Counted from the first letter of the stretch, positions 8,448 to 16,926 are shown. The stretch is DNA of 64,000 nt from Paenibacillus riograndensis SBR5 (GCF_000981585.1 NZ_LN831776.1:6555187-6619186); one strand, 5' to 3'. The notes: generated by a model not told the origin, from the letters alone. Program-made: numbers and translations.

Positions 8448-8667
8448 CACTTAAATTCAGAAGAATTTCCAATAAAACTTAAAGGATTTCCAAAATAGCC
8501 ATATCCATTGTAAACCTTAGTATCGTTTTAATCAAATATAATCATACAACAAAATGTCACAATATTCTGCGGAAATCAAGCCTTTGCAGGTCAGCTCCAC
8601 AATGTTTATAATGTTAGATAAGCCAATATGGCAATTTGAAACTATCAACTCGGAGGTGTAATATTAC

Positions 8668-9666
8668 GTGACACTAGAGCAATCCGTTCCTATGAGCGAT
8701 CTGCTGATCATAGGAGGCGGTCCGGCCGGGATGTTTGCCGCTTTTTACGGCGGAATGCGCCAGGCATCGGTAACCCTTATTGAGAGTATGCCCCAACTCG
8801 GGGGGCAGCTTGCTGCTCTTTATCCAGAAAAATATATTTACGACGTGGCCGGGTTTCCAAAAGTCACCGGTCAGGAGCTGGTAGATAACCTTTCCCGCCA
8901 AATGGAGCTGTTTCAGTCCGATATCCGGCTGGAGGAGAAGGTCGTTTCGCTTAAAAAACAGGACGAACGCCATTTCGTCATTACTACCGATAAAGCGGAA
9001 TATCACAGCAAAGCCGTGATCATTACTGCAGGCGTAGGCGCTTTTGAACCCCGCCGTCTGGAGCTTCCCGAAGCGGCGCGTTTCGAAAAAGCCAACCTGC
9101 ATTATTTTGTCAGCGATCTTAATGCATTTAAGGGCAAAAAGGTGCTGATCAGCGGCGGCGGCGACTCTGCTGTGGATTGGGCACTGATGCTTGAACCGAT
9201 TGCTGAGCAGGTTACTCTGATTCACCGCAGGGATAAGTTCCGCGCCCATGAGCACAGTGTGGAGAACCTGATGGCATCCAAGGTCAATGTCATTACGCCT
9301 TCGGAGATTACCGGGCTTCACGGCGAAGAATTTATTACCAAGGTTACCTTGTCCCACATCAAAACCAAAGAAACACAGGAGCTGGAAGTGGACAGTGTTA
9401 TCGTTAACTTTGGCTTCGTGTCCTCGCTGGGGCCGATTGCCGAATGGGGCATCGATATTGAGAGCAACTCGATTGTGGTAGACTCCCGCATGGAGACCAG
9501 CATTCCGGGGATCTTCGCCGCTGGTGATATTACCACGTATCCGGGTAAGCTGAAGCTTATCGCTGTTGGATTCGGAGAAGCGCCTACCGCAGTGAACAAC
9601 GCCAAGGTCTATATTGATCCCGAAGCCAAGCTGTCTCCCGGACACAGCAGCAATCTCAAGCTGTAG
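8668..9666 (+). CDS. Ferredoxin/flavodoxin-NADP+ reductase, YumC type
   Basis: 332 aa thioredoxin-reductase-like flavoprotein lacking the redox CxxC, as typical for YumC-type ferredoxin-NADP+ reductases. FAD motif GGGPAG at 16-21, NADPH motif GGGDS at 163-167, and a C-terminal [11 protein letters not shown] motif. It exchanges electrons between NADPH and small Fe-S or flavin carriers. The start is GTG at 8668, nine bases after GGAGGTG. It is divergently transcribed from ndh across a 300-base shared promoter region and ends in its own terminator. A 334-aa open frame on the opposite strand is a shadow. Confidence 0.93.
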   Translation: MTLEQSVPMSDLLIIGGGPAGMFAAFYGGMRQASVTLIESMPQLGGQLAALYPEKYIYDVAGFPKVTGQELVDNLSRQMELFQSDIRLEEKVVSLKKQDERHFVITTDKAEYHSKAVIITAGVGAFEPRRLELPEAARFEKANLHYFVSDLNAFKGKKVLISGGGDSAVDWALMLEPIAEQVTLIHRRDKFRAHEHSVENLMASKVNVITPSEITGLHGEEFITKVTLSHIKTKETQELEVDSVIVNFGFVSSLGPIAEWGIDIESNSIVVDSRMETSIPGIFAAGDITTYPGKLKLIAVGFGEAPTAVNNAKVYIDPEAKLSPGHSSNLKL

Positions 9667-9692
9667 CCGGACATTCACCTCTGTTATTCTAC

Positions 9693-9755
9693 AAATAAAA
9701 GGGTATCCTTTCAGGTTGATTGCACTTCAACTTGAAAAGATACCCTATTTGTGCC
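9693..9755 (+). terminator. Terminator after yumC-like gene
   Basis: A long interrupted stem (AGGGTATC...GATACCCT with inner GGTTGA/TCAACT) followed by ATTTGT. It begins 27 bases after the stop codon and is symmetrical enough to act both ways. Confidence 0.65.
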
Positions 9756-9802
9756 GCTTGCGGTTGAATGATTGATCTGCTGCAAAGGTATGCTCCGGGC
9801 TT

Positions 9803-9946
9803 CTAGTGCAGAACCGCATGAACTGGAGAGTGTAAGTTCCGTTTGCGAATTTCAGCGAGCAGCAGAGCGATGAAATCATGCTCTAATTGCAGTTCTATTG
9901 CTCTATGGTAAGAGTCCAAGAGCATCTCATCCGACAATTCAACCAT
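9803..9946 (-). CDS. sda: Sporulation checkpoint inhibitor Sda
   Basis: 47 aa, ATG at 9946 preceded by AGGTAGGTG. The peptide LSDEMLLDSYHRAIEL followed by DFIALLLAEIRKR is the Sda helical hairpin (B. subtilis LSDELLIESY...DFIELIENEI). Sda binds the sporulation kinases and blocks autophosphorylation when replication initiation is perturbed. In B. subtilis sda is activated by DnaA; here four DnaA-box-like 9-mers sit upstream of a good promoter (separate entries), so the same control is likely. Too short for most gene finders at default settings. Confidence 0.9.
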   Translation of the reverse strand: MVELSDEMLLDSYHRAIELQLEHDFIALLLAEIRKRNLHSPVHAVLH

Positions 9947-9984
9947 AACGTTCACCTACCTTTCCTTTATTTGAATCTGAATCT

Positions 9985-10013
9985 ATCATAGCAAACTATT
10001 ATTTTTCGAACAA
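9985..10013 (-). promoter_or_regulatory. sda promoter
   Basis: On the minus strand TTGTTC (10008-10013) and TATGAT (9985-9990) are separated by exactly 17 bases, 39 bases before the sda start. Confidence 0.7.
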
Positions 10014-10022
10014 GCGTTCCCA

Positions 10023-10122
10023 CTATCCACAAGCAACTGTGGAGATCCTGTGCATAATATGTTAGTAAAGGCCGAGAAGTCATTCACCGCACAGTGGACT
10101 ATGGGGATAACAGTTATACACA
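10023..10122. promoter_or_regulatory. Cluster of DnaA boxes upstream of sda
   Basis: Four 9-mers near TTATNCACA: CTATCCACA at 10023-10031 (one mismatch), TTATGCACA at 10049-10057 (minus strand, exact), TTATCCCCA at 10102-10110 (minus, one mismatch) and TTATACACA at 10114-10122 (exact). The first lies directly upstream of the sda -35. The remaining bases to 10272 are AT-rich with no gene. Confidence 0.7.
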
Positions 10123-10272
10123 GGATGAATCCGCCGATATTTTGCCTGAAATATTTTTACATTGTTCATAATTCCGTGGAATTTTTTATCATATATTACC
10201 TCAAGGATTACACAACTAAACGCAATTCTATCTCATTATTATATTTATCGTCAATTCTTAAAAATTTTTTAA

Positions 10273-10935
10273 TTACTTCGGGCGGGTATTGACCTCCAAA
10301 ATCCAGATCTTTCCCCGGCGGTCCACAGCATAATCAAAACCAAGCACACCAATGCCCGGAAAATGCCGTTCCAGCACCTCTATGCAGATCAGGGTCAGGC
10401 TCCGCATCTCCGCTTTTTTGGCAGAGGTCCTGATCCGCGGCAATGATATTCTCAGTCCCTCACGGCAGCTTAGCATCGTTCCGCCCTTGCAGAGATTCGT
10501 CACGAACAGTCCCGGACGCGCCACTCTTCCGACCATAGAACGAAATTCCCAGTGTGCTCCGTTCTTCGCCACCTTGACCCGGTAATCGATAGGACGTCCG
10601 CCAATCTGGGCCAGTGAGATGCCCTGCTGCATCAGATATTTCCGTTTGGCCTTAAATAAGTCGAGTGCGCGCTTCATGGAGGAGAAATCCCGGTACATTC
10701 TTGTGCTGTGCATATGTGTGAAGCCGTATCCCCGGCTGTTCCGGAACACTTTGATCACCCCAAAACCGCCACCGCCAACAACAGGTTTGATTACAACCGT
10801 TCCGTATTTCCTCAGCATCCCTAACAACCCAGCAGCGCTATATTCCATCGTTCTCGGAATGTAACCGGCAACCCGCGGATCGCTGAGCAGCGCCTCGGTT
10901 TTCAGCCACTTGCTGGCCAGTTGTCTTCCCGCCAT
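10273..10935 (-). CDS. YheC/YheD-family ATP-grasp protein
   Basis: 220 aa. The N-terminal half contains VVIKPVVGGGGFGVIKV (residues about 46-62), the ATP-grasp nucleotide-binding segment, and the C-terminal half the metal/phosphate signature GFDYAVDRRGKIWILEVNTRP. This is the YheC/YheD family, linked in Bacillus to the spore coat, with unknown ligase substrate. The protein stops right after NTRPK, shorter than YheC/YheD (about 360-450 aa), so it is a compact version lacking the N-terminal pre-ATP-grasp domain. ATG at 10935 with AAAGGAGAGG upstream. It appears to be a single-gene unit. Confidence 0.85.
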   Translation of the reverse strand: MAGRQLASKWLKTEALLSDPRVAGYIPRTMEYSAAGLLGMLRKYGTVVIKPVVGGGGFGVIKVFRNSRGYGFTHMHSTRMYRDFSSMKRALDLFKAKRKYLMQQGISLAQIGGRPIDYRVKVAKNGAHWEFRSMVGRVARPGLFVTNLCKGGTMLSCREGLRISLPRIRTSAKKAEMRSLTLICIEVLERHFPGIGVLGFDYAVDRRGKIWILEVNTRPK

Positions 10936-11032
10936 TGTTCAACCTCTCCTTTCACATTCCCAGCCTACCCTATACTTTACTCAGAAAAGGCCCCCCCCTC
11001 CTGTATGATTGTCCGTATGAGCAGGTGCGCAC

Positions 11033-11071
11033 AGCAAAAAAGGGCATATAGCCGCCAGGCCTTATGTCCTA
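11033..11071 (-). terminator. Terminator-like hairpin on the minus strand
   Basis: GGACATA...TATGCCC arms with an inner GGCC-rich stem, followed by six T on the minus strand. It lies just after the stop of the 37-aa open frame at 11078-11191. Confidence 0.5.
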
Positions 11072-11077
11072 TCTAAC

Positions 11078-11191
11078 CTATATGGGAGAGTAGCAGGGCT
11101 GCTGCAAATTCTGACAAGCCTCTTCTACGGCAATCGACAGCAACCGCCGGTAGGGGAACCGCTCGCAGAGTCTGTCGGATTCTCTGGTCAT
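11078..11191 (-). CDS. Candidate small protein, 37 aa, unrecognised
   Basis: Open frame starting ATG at 11191 with GAGGGG nine bases upstream and ending just before a terminator-like hairpin. The peptide begins MTRESDRLCERFPYRRLLSI and has an amphipathic helical middle with two cysteines; no membrane segment. Start, ribosome site and terminator fit a real short gene, but no family is recognised. Confidence 0.4.
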   Translation of the reverse strand: MTRESDRLCERFPYRRLLSIAVEEACQNLQQPCYSPI

Positions 11192-11270
11192 GCGGCGTTG
11201 CCCCTCAGCCACTTTTTGCTGGAAAATCCTTAAAATTCATTGTATTATGACCTGGAGAGGAGGACTCTTC

Positions 11271-11480
11271 ATGGCAGAGCTTTTTGAAGTGCTGTACTGG
11301 GTGGCAATGGTTGGAATGACCGTCGTTCTGGCAGGAATCACCGTTCTTGTCTGCGCATTAGGCTTCAAATTCATCAAAGACCGGCGCCGGGTCCTCGGCA
11401 CGGGCTGCATCGCCTTTTCTCTGGGCGCCGCCGCACTGGTCGTATTTATGATTAATTTCAAGTTTATTATTCCTGCTTAA
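11271..11480 (+). CDS. Small two-helix membrane protein
   Basis: 69 aa from the ATG at 11271, preceded by GAGAGGAGGA. A longer frame to 11190 has no ribosome site. Two hydrophobic stretches (residues 9-35 and 44-62) flank a basic FKFIKDRRR loop, giving a hairpin with both ends likely outside. Size and layout resemble the DUF2768 group of Bacillales membrane proteins, but this is only a resemblance. A terminator follows at once. Confidence 0.7.
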   Translation: MAELFEVLYWVAMVGMTVVLAGITVLVCALGFKFIKDRRRVLGTGCIAFSLGAAALVVFMINFKFIIPA

Positions 11481-11499
11481 TTAAAAGTTTCGCTCTTTG

Positions 11500-11541
11500 C
11501 AACGCCCTGTCACAGAGTTTTCTGTACAGGGTTTTTATTAT
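11500..11541 (+). terminator. Terminator after the 69-aa membrane protein
   Basis: CCCTGTCACAGA pairs with TCTGTACAGGG (one bulge) and is followed by five T. Confidence 0.8.
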
Positions 11542-11758
11542 ACTCTATGAAAAAAAGAAGCGATGGCTTGTGCAAATGGACAGGTTGATTTGCTGATATT
11601 GCCTTATCTCTATAATCATTTCCGCCTCCCTCTCTGCAGCACGGGGGTCCGCCAATAGTTACTTTATTATTTGCACTATCATATTTCAGAGCTGAGTTCA
11701 GTCCAAAATAATCAGTCATGCTTTTAACCGACAAATAAAGAGAGCCGTCATACTTCAA
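11510..11758 (-). pseudogene. Relic of a stalk-domain (copper amine oxidase N-like) protein
   Basis: The open frame begins with YDGSLYLSVKSMTDYFGLNS, then ALKYDSANNKVTI, the two-strand core of the 'copper amine oxidase N-terminal/stalk' domain common in Paenibacillus exported proteins. It has no signal peptide, and the sequence after VTIGG is unrelated and low in structure. In-frame similarity extends a few codons upstream (WGSVKALKYD), then a stop. It overlaps the terminator of the neighbouring gene. A decayed fragment is more likely than a functional gene. Confidence 0.4.
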
Positions 11759-11872
11759 AGCTTTTACAGAGCCCCAACGGCATTTCCTGTTAAAAAAATA
11801 TTAAGCAATAACCGCGATTCCAAGCTTCTTTTTCATATAGGTTTGAATATGCGAATATTCTGGCATATGCAA

Positions 11873-12592
11873 CTATCCCTTCGAGTGTTTTCTCCAAATA
11901 CTTGTCCATAGAAACGGAACACCGAACACAGGATCATTCTCTGCACATTCCTTCATCATACGAATCTCCACCAGTTCAAAATATCCGCCAAAGATTTCGC
12001 GTAACTTCTCTTGGCTGTAAGCTTGTCCGCCGTGCATGCTGCGATCCCGGTAGACATCCCAGTCGCTTATTTCCATGGCTCCTCCCATTTCCGTAAACCC
12101 GGGAGCAAAACAAGTTAATCCAAAATATCCCCCGTCCTTCAGCGCATGATGGATCATCTCAATATATCCGATACGCCGATGGGGCCACAGGTGGTGCAGG
12201 CAGCCTGCATCATAGACCAGATCATATTCGGACCGGGGAGACAGATCGAAAACTGATCCAAGCGTAAAGTTCACCGTGGCATTCTTTTCAGCTGCCCGCT
12301 CTTTTGCCCAAGTAATAGCTTCTTCTGAAAGATCTACCGCATCCACATCAAAGCCATGGTGCGCCGCATAAATCGCATTCCTTCCCGGACCGCAGCCCAG
12401 CTCCAGCATTCGCCCTCCCTGTAGTGCTCCTGCTTCTACAAAAGAGACTAAATTCTCATCCGGCTTATCTGCAAAAAAGGGAACTCCCTTCGTTCGGTCA
12501 CCATAAAATTTATTCCAAAACGGGGCGGGCTCCCTCATCAGCGAATCCAGCATGCTGAGCAAATTCTCCATGCTTTTAATCGTTTCCGGCAT
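11873..12592 (-). CDS. Class I SAM-dependent methyltransferase
   Basis: 239 aa Rossmann-fold methyltransferase. Motif I LELGCGPGRNAIY lies at about residues 63-75, the acidic loop VDAVDLSEEA at about 80-90, and motif III-like GGYFGLTCF follows. Substrate cannot be told; the sequence around AGCLHHLWPHRR is typical of small-molecule methyltransferases (methyltransf_25/11 type). The second in-frame ATG at 12592 is chosen because AGGAG lies nine bases before it and touches the first ATG at 12601. It stands alone between AT-rich intergenic stretches. Confidence 0.85.
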   Translation of the reverse strand: MPETIKSMENLLSMLDSLMREPAPFWNKFYGDRTKGVPFFADKPDENLVSFVEAGALQGGRMLELGCGPGRNAIYAAHHGFDVDAVDLSEEAITWAKERAAEKNATVNFTLGSVFDLSPRSEYDLVYDAGCLHHLWPHRRIGYIEMIHHALKDGGYFGLTCFAPGFTEMGGAMEISDWDVYRDRSMHGGQAYSQEKLREIFGGYFELVEIRMMKECAENDPVFGVPFLWTSIWRKHSKG

Positions 12593-12853
12593 TTTGGGCA
12601 TCTCCTAAAATAGATTGTTTGCAATCGGGCAGACAGCATTTTTTTGAAATATTCGCTGTTTAATTTTTATCAAGGGAGACTGGTTGTTCTTTAGATTATT
12701 ACTCTTTCATTATACCAGTCCAACTAAAAACTGGAAACGGAGTTTAGCTTGCCCCAACGTACAAAAAAGCCTCCAGGTACATTCACCTGAAGACTTCGGT
12801 ACAGCAGCCGGTTATATGAATAAGAAAAGTAATGGCTCTCAGACACTCTAACC

Positions 12854-13043
12854 TTAAGTGGAATTTCTCCACTAAATTATAGCATTCTGTTAGCTCAGTA
12901 GCATTTAGTGGGATTTTCTCCACTTATTTCGGAGGAACTTAGCTGATACCGCCTAAATGGGCCATTTTAGTTGTACTTATTCCACCTAATGAGGGCACAG
13001 CAGTCAAAAGTCTCGGATTAGTGGGAGAAATTCCACTTAACTC
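12854..13043. repeat. Four palindromic repeats of the AGTGGA family
   Basis: Within a 617-base gene-free stretch (12593-13210), four imperfect inverted repeats of about 23-26 bases lie near 12854-12876, 12904-12929, 12965-12990 and 13016-13043. Their arms are AAGTGG/CCACTT variants with an AT-rich loop (ATTTCT or AGAAAT), at starts spaced 50, 62 and 51 bases. The same unit occurs four more times at 36121-36308. Confidence 0.7.
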
Positions 13044-13210
13044 TATAGCTTAGTTCAGTTTCAGCGCCACCATCCGAGTAATTCCGCTACACCAAAATGT
13101 TTAGCCTCAATCCCTCAATCCGCAGCGCTGAGCCACGAATCCTTCGCTTATATCCGTCTGTATCAATCATCGGCTACAGCTAGAGAGCAGCAAATACATT
13201 CAGCCGGGGT

Positions 13211-13570
13211 TTAGCAAGGCTCAGCCGCAGGCTTGCCGGCATCGTCCTTCGTACGGAAGCTTGAGCCGCAGCCGCAGGTAGCGGTAGCGTTCGGATTATT
13301 GATGGTGAAACCGCCGGTCATGCCGGATTCCTCGAAGTCGATCTCGAGGCCGTTCAGGTAACGGATATCATCTTTGCTAACGACAACCTTCATGCCCTGC
13401 ACATCCATATAGACGTCCTGGTCAGTTTCGTTGTCGTCGAAGCCCATAGCGTAGGAGAAACCGCTGCAGCCGCCTTCAGTTACACCAAGACGAAGGAACA
13501 TATTCGGGATTTCCTGTTCAGCCAGCATGGTCTTGAGTTGTCCTGCTGCTGCTTCACTGATTGTAATCAT
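13211..13570 (-). CDS. A-type iron-sulfur carrier (ErpA/IscA-like)
   Basis: 119 aa HesB/IscA-fold protein with the three conserved cysteines C35 (GGCSGFSY), C99 and C101 (TCGCGSSF). It accepts and delivers Fe-S clusters to apo-enzymes; equivalent to B. subtilis YutM in the yut region. The ATG at 13570 follows CAGGAGG. Relevant local clients are MqnE and LipA, both radical-SAM enzymes, and the NifU-like protein at 16499 belongs to the same pathway. Confidence 0.92.
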   Translation of the reverse strand: MITISEAAAGQLKTMLAEQEIPNMFLRLGVTEGGCSGFSYAMGFDDNETDQDVYMDVQGMKVVVSKDDIRYLNGLEIDFEESGMTGGFTINNPNATATCGCGSSFRTKDDAGKPAAEPC

Positions 13571-13907
13571 AGTCTCTAACCTCCTGAAAAATTATTCTGT
13601 ATTCTACAGCCTGCCCGGCCAAAAGTAACTGTCTATATAAAAATAAGTATACTCCACTATTCCCCTGCCCTCAAGTCCAAACTGCACCTGAGCGGCACAG
13701 TTAAACATGCAAATCCATCTTCTCTCAGCGGTTGCTCCCCCCTTGTGAGAGGTTTATAATAGGTAAAGCGATATGCGAAAATTCGGAAAATTGTCACGCA
13801 GTCAGCTAACATCGCAGCTTTTTGTAATGGACGGCTACTCCCTAAGTTTGTTTCGGGAATGATTCTGCGATGCGCTTGCTTCGCCAAAACCTTCAGGAGG
13901 AAATTAT
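13571..13907. other. Intergenic region between the A-type carrier gene and mqnE
   Basis: Divergent spacer of 337 bases. A TATAAT sits at 13755-13760 on the plus strand without a clear -35. No gene, hairpin or repeat of note was seen. Confidence 0.5.
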
Positions 13908-15014
13908 ATGTCTACTCTTATAACACCCCAGACCGATGCCAGAATGGCGAACATTATCGACAAGGTTCGCGGCGGAGAAAGATTAAATTTGGAAGATGGC
14001 GTTTATTTATATGGAAGCAACGATTTGCTAACCATCGGCCAGTTGGCAAATGAGGTGAATCAGCGGAAGAACGGCAACAAGGTATATTTTATCGAAAATA
14101 TGAGCCTATATTTCACCAATGTCTGCGAAGCACACTGCGCATTCTGCAATTTCCGCAAAGATGACGGTGAAGAAGGCGCCTATACCCTTTCCGGTCAGGA
14201 AATGGTGCAATATGTCGAACAGCACATCCATCCCGGAGTGCGCGAGTTCCATATTGTCGGCGGCCATAATGATAAGGTGCCCTTTCAATATTATGTTGAT
14301 TCGCTCAAGGCCTTGAACGAAGCGTTCCCTCAGGTGACTTTGAAGGCGTACACAGCGGCGGAGATTGACTTCTTTACACGGATTAGCGGACTGAGCATCC
14401 GCGAAGTGCTGGAGGAGCTGCGTGCTGCCGGACTTCAGTCTCTTACTGGCGGCGGGGCAGAAATTCTGTCCGACCAATACCGGAAAAAAATGCGTGTCAA
14501 CAAAGCCAATGTAGAGGAATATCTGGAAGTTCACCGGACCGCACACCAGCTTGGGATGAAGACTCATACCACAATGCTGTACGGATCGATTGAATCGCAT
14601 GAGGACCGCGTGCGCCATATGCTGCAGATCCGCGACCTGCAGGATGAAACGAACGGTTTCATGGTGTTCATCCCATTGTCTATGCAGCCCAAAAACAAGA
14701 ATGCCGGCATTATGCGCCGCAACTCGGCTTATGAGGATCTCAAAACAATTGCGATCAGCCGTTTAATGCTGGATAATTTCGACCATATTAAGGCCTACTT
14801 CATTAATATCGGGCCACAGCTTACCCAGGTCGCACTCAGCTTCGGCGCCTCGGATGTACATGGTACGATTCTGAAGGAACGCATCAGCCATGCGGCCGGA
14901 GCCCTGACTCCAGAGGGACTGACCCGTGAAGAGCTAATCTGGCTGGTAAAAGGTGCCGGAAAGATTCCGGTAGAGCGGGACACGTTTTATAACGAAATTA
15001 AGGTATACGAATAA
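13908..15014 (+). CDS. mqnE: Aminofutalosine synthase MqnE
   Basis: 368 aa radical-SAM enzyme with the CEAHCAFC cluster motif at C73, C77, C80 and the family pattern FTNVCEAHC...FHIVGGHN. MqnE joins enolpyruvyl-benzoate and SAM to form aminofutalosine, the first committed futalosine-route step to menaquinone. ATG at 13908 with AGGAGG nine bases upstream. MqnC is the alternative paralogue, but the N-terminal length, GGHNDK motif and LTGGGAEI pattern fit MqnE. A UbiD-like enzyme at 20670 may act later in the same route. Confidence 0.9.
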   Translation: MSTLITPQTDARMANIIDKVRGGERLNLEDGVYLYGSNDLLTIGQLANEVNQRKNGNKVYFIENMSLYFTNVCEAHCAFCNFRKDDGEEGAYTLSGQEMVQYVEQHIHPGVREFHIVGGHNDKVPFQYYVDSLKALNEAFPQVTLKAYTAAEIDFFTRISGLSIREVLEELRAAGLQSLTGGGAEILSDQYRKKMRVNKANVEEYLEVHRTAHQLGMKTHTTMLYGSIESHEDRVRHMLQIRDLQDETNGFMVFIPLSMQPKNKNAGIMRRNSAYEDLKTIAISRLMLDNFDHIKAYFINIGPQLTQVALSFGASDVHGTILKERISHAAGALTPEGLTREELIWLVKGAGKIPVERDTFYNEIKVYE

Positions 15015-15084
15015 CTGCAAGCCGGCGTTCCTCCGGCAGCTGCTGCAATGACCATAACTGAGCCATATTCGAAAGGACGATGTC

Positions 15085-16146
15085 ATGAGAACATTACTCG
15101 TCTTGGGCGGCGGCTACGGCGGCCTTGCCCTCATTCAAAAATTACTCGACAACCATCTGCCCCACGATGTGGAAATTGTTTTAGTGGACCGTATGCCTTA
15201 CCAGGGAATCAAGACAGAATACTACGCACTCGCTGCGGGCACCGTCACCGATTATCACTTGCGCATCCAGTTTCCGGTGCACCCGCGTCTTACTGTACGT
15301 TACGGCGAGGTAGGCTCCATCGATCTGGAGAGCCGGATGATCTTTTTGAAGACGGGAGAGCCCATGTCTTACGACATATTGGCCATTGCTCTCGGCTGTA
15401 CGGATAATTATCATAATGTTCCAGGCGCAGAAGAGCATACCTGCAGCATTCAGAGCTTCTCCAGTACACGCGAGACTTACCGGCGCCTGAATGATGTGAG
15501 GCCTTACGGAACTGTCAATATTGTAGGCGGAGGACTTAGCGGAGTGGAGATTGCTGCAGAGCTGCGGGAAAGCCGGCCGGATCTAAACATCTCTATTCTG
15601 GACCGTGGAGAACGTGTGCTGTCCTCTTTTCCGGCAAAGCTGTCGCAGTATGTGGAAGAGTGGTTCAGTGAGCACCATGTGGAGACACTGGGTCATATCT
15701 CCGTATCCCATGTCGAAAAAGATGCCATCTTCAATGGCACCCAGGCTATTCCCGGTGATGTGACCGTATGGACCGCCGGCATCCAGCCGGTGGAGGTCGT
15801 GCAGCAGCTTGAGCTGCCGAAAGACCGGGGCGGACGAATTATTGTAGAGCCTTACTACAATGTGGCGGATTATCCCGAGGTCTATGTGATCGGGGACTGT
15901 GCCAGCCTTCCCTTCGCGCCAAGCGCGCAGGCGGCCGGAGCGCAGGGTGAACAGGTGGCGCAGATCATGCAAGCCCTGTGGCGTGATGAAACGCCGAAGC
16001 TGCACAAAATCAAGCTGAAGGGCACCCTTGGCTCTCTGGGCAAAAATGCCGGTTTTGGCTTGATGGGCCGCCGCTCTGTCATGGGGCGGGTTCCCCGCTT
16101 GCTGAAAAGCGGTGTGCTCTGGATGTCCAAACGGCATTTTGGCTAA
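15085..16146 (+). CDS. NDH-2-like FAD/NAD oxidoreductase, YutJ type
   Basis: 353 aa, two nucleotide-binding motifs: GGGYGG at 8-13 and GGGLSG at 148-153, plus the FAD-closing VIGDCAS and AQAAGAQG quinone-side segment. It is shorter than the ndh product at 7175 and ends with a short basic/hydrophobic tail. Resembles B. subtilis YutJ, a probable NADH dehydrogenase. AAAGGA precedes the ATG. Its transcript ends in a hairpin that lies within the end of the convergent yuzB gene. Confidence 0.88.
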   Translation: MRTLLVLGGGYGGLALIQKLLDNHLPHDVEIVLVDRMPYQGIKTEYYALAAGTVTDYHLRIQFPVHPRLTVRYGEVGSIDLESRMIFLKTGEPMSYDILAIALGCTDNYHNVPGAEEHTCSIQSFSSTRETYRRLNDVRPYGTVNIVGGGLSGVEIAAELRESRPDLNISILDRGERVLSSFPAKLSQYVEEWFSEHHVETLGHISVSHVEKDAIFNGTQAIPGDVTVWTAGIQPVEVVQQLELPKDRGGRIIVEPYYNVADYPEVYVIGDCASLPFAPSAQAAGAQGEQVAQIMQALWRDETPKLHKIKLKGTLGSLGKNAGFGLMGRRSVMGRVPRLLKSGVLWMSKRHFG

Positions 16147-16153
16147 AATATGA

Positions 16154-16200
16154 GCCTGGGACTAATCGATCTCAAGATTGTCCCAGGCTTCTTGTTCTTT
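16154..16200 (+). terminator. Terminator embedded in the yuzB 3' coding end
   Basis: GCCTGGGAC (16154-16162) and GTCCCAGGC (16180-16188) form a perfect 9-bp stem followed by TTCTTGTTCTTTT. Most of it is translated on the other strand as the last codons of yuzB. Confidence 0.8.
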
Positions 16201-16416
16201 TATTGCAGCCTCTATGGCCGCTTCAAGCTCTTCCGGTGTTTCCGCTTCAATGATCTCACCGTCAAGCATGGCGAACGGCTGCAGATAGCATTGTCCGCAA
16301 TTGTTCAGACAGCCATATTCAATGACATCGTATTCGGGATTGAGTTCCAGCTTGCGCTTGAGCGGTTCTGTGCCGTGTCCGATATTGCTGGCACAAAATT
16401 CAATAAGTGGTCTCAT
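16162..16416 (-). CDS. YuzB family protein (DUF1450)
   Basis: 84 aa with CLNNCGQC (C36, C40, C43) and an N-terminal cysteine C8, the conserved set of the DUF1450/YuzB family. The pattern suggests metal or Fe-S binding, but no function is established. AAGGAGAAC precedes the ATG. It lies convergent to the yutJ-like gene and divergent to the NifU-like gene, as in B. subtilis (yutI-yuzB-yutJ). Confidence 0.88.
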   Translation of the reverse strand: MRPLIEFCASNIGHGTEPLKRKLELNPEYDVIEYGCLNNCGQCYLQPFAMLDGEIIEAETPEELEAAIEAAIKEQEAWDNLEID

Positions 16417-16444
16417 GATGTTCTCCTTATTCTGTGTGAACCAT

Positions 16445-16472
16445 TTTATTTTTTAACTTTTTGTACTATAAT
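16445..16472 (+). promoter_or_regulatory. Promoter for the NifU-like gene
   Basis: TATAAT at 16467-16472, with TTTATT 16 bases upstream (16445-16450), about 27 bases before the start codon. Confidence 0.55.
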
Positions 16473-16498
16473 AAGCATACGAAAGGAGTGATTGAGAA

Positions 16499-16747
16499 AT
16501 GAGTGAGAATCTGCAAAGCACCACCATGTATGATGAAGTACTGGAAGTGCTCGATAAACTTCGTCCGTTCCTGCAGCGCGATGGCGGCGACGTCGAACTG
16601 ATCGATGTAGAAGACGGCATTGTTAAGCTGAAGCTTATGGGTGCCTGCGGCAGCTGCCCAAGCTCCACGATCACGCTTAAAGCCGGGATCGAACGCGCCC
16701 TCCTTGAAGAAGTAGAAGGCGTAGAAGAAGTTATTCAAGTATTCTAA
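16499..16747 (+). CDS. NifU C-terminal-like Fe-S scaffold (YutI type)
   Basis: 82 aa single Nfu domain with CGSC (C50, C53) in [10 protein letters not shown]. Such proteins bind a 4Fe-4S cluster across a dimer and pass it to targets. GAAAGGAG precedes the ATG at 16499. The gene has its own promoter and terminator and lies next to yuzB, as in other Bacillales. Confidence 0.92.
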   Translation: MSENLQSTTMYDEVLEVLDKLRPFLQRDGGDVELIDVEDGIVKLKLMGACGSCPSSTITLKAGIERALLEEVEGVEEVIQVF

Positions 16748-16771
16748 TCCCGTTGTATAACAATCCCGGCC

Positions 16772-16799
16772 TCGGATGAAGAAGGCCGGGATTTTTTCT
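16772..16799 (+). terminator. Terminator after the NifU-like gene
   Basis: ATCCCGGCCT pairs with AGGCCGGGAT and is followed by six T. Confidence 0.85.
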
Positions 16800-16869
16800 A
16801 TTATAGTGGATTTCACATTCGGGATCAACCTAGTGTGCGGGTGCAGCCGCCGGAATAAATCTGAATCTG

Positions 16870-16926
16870 CAAAAAGACCAGAAGTGCTCCGTTGCCTTCA
16901 TGGCTAACGGATACCTCTGGTCTTTA
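16870..16926 (-). terminator. Terminator of the metNPQ operon
   Basis: AAAGACCAGA (16873-16882) pairs with TCTGGTCTTT (16916-16925), with an inner CCGTT/AACGG stem; on the minus strand T residues follow. Confidence 0.8.

Noticed and set aside
8674..9678. 334-aa frame opposite the yumC-like gene
   Set aside because: The sense strand encodes a complete flavoprotein with all motifs; the antisense frame matches nothing.
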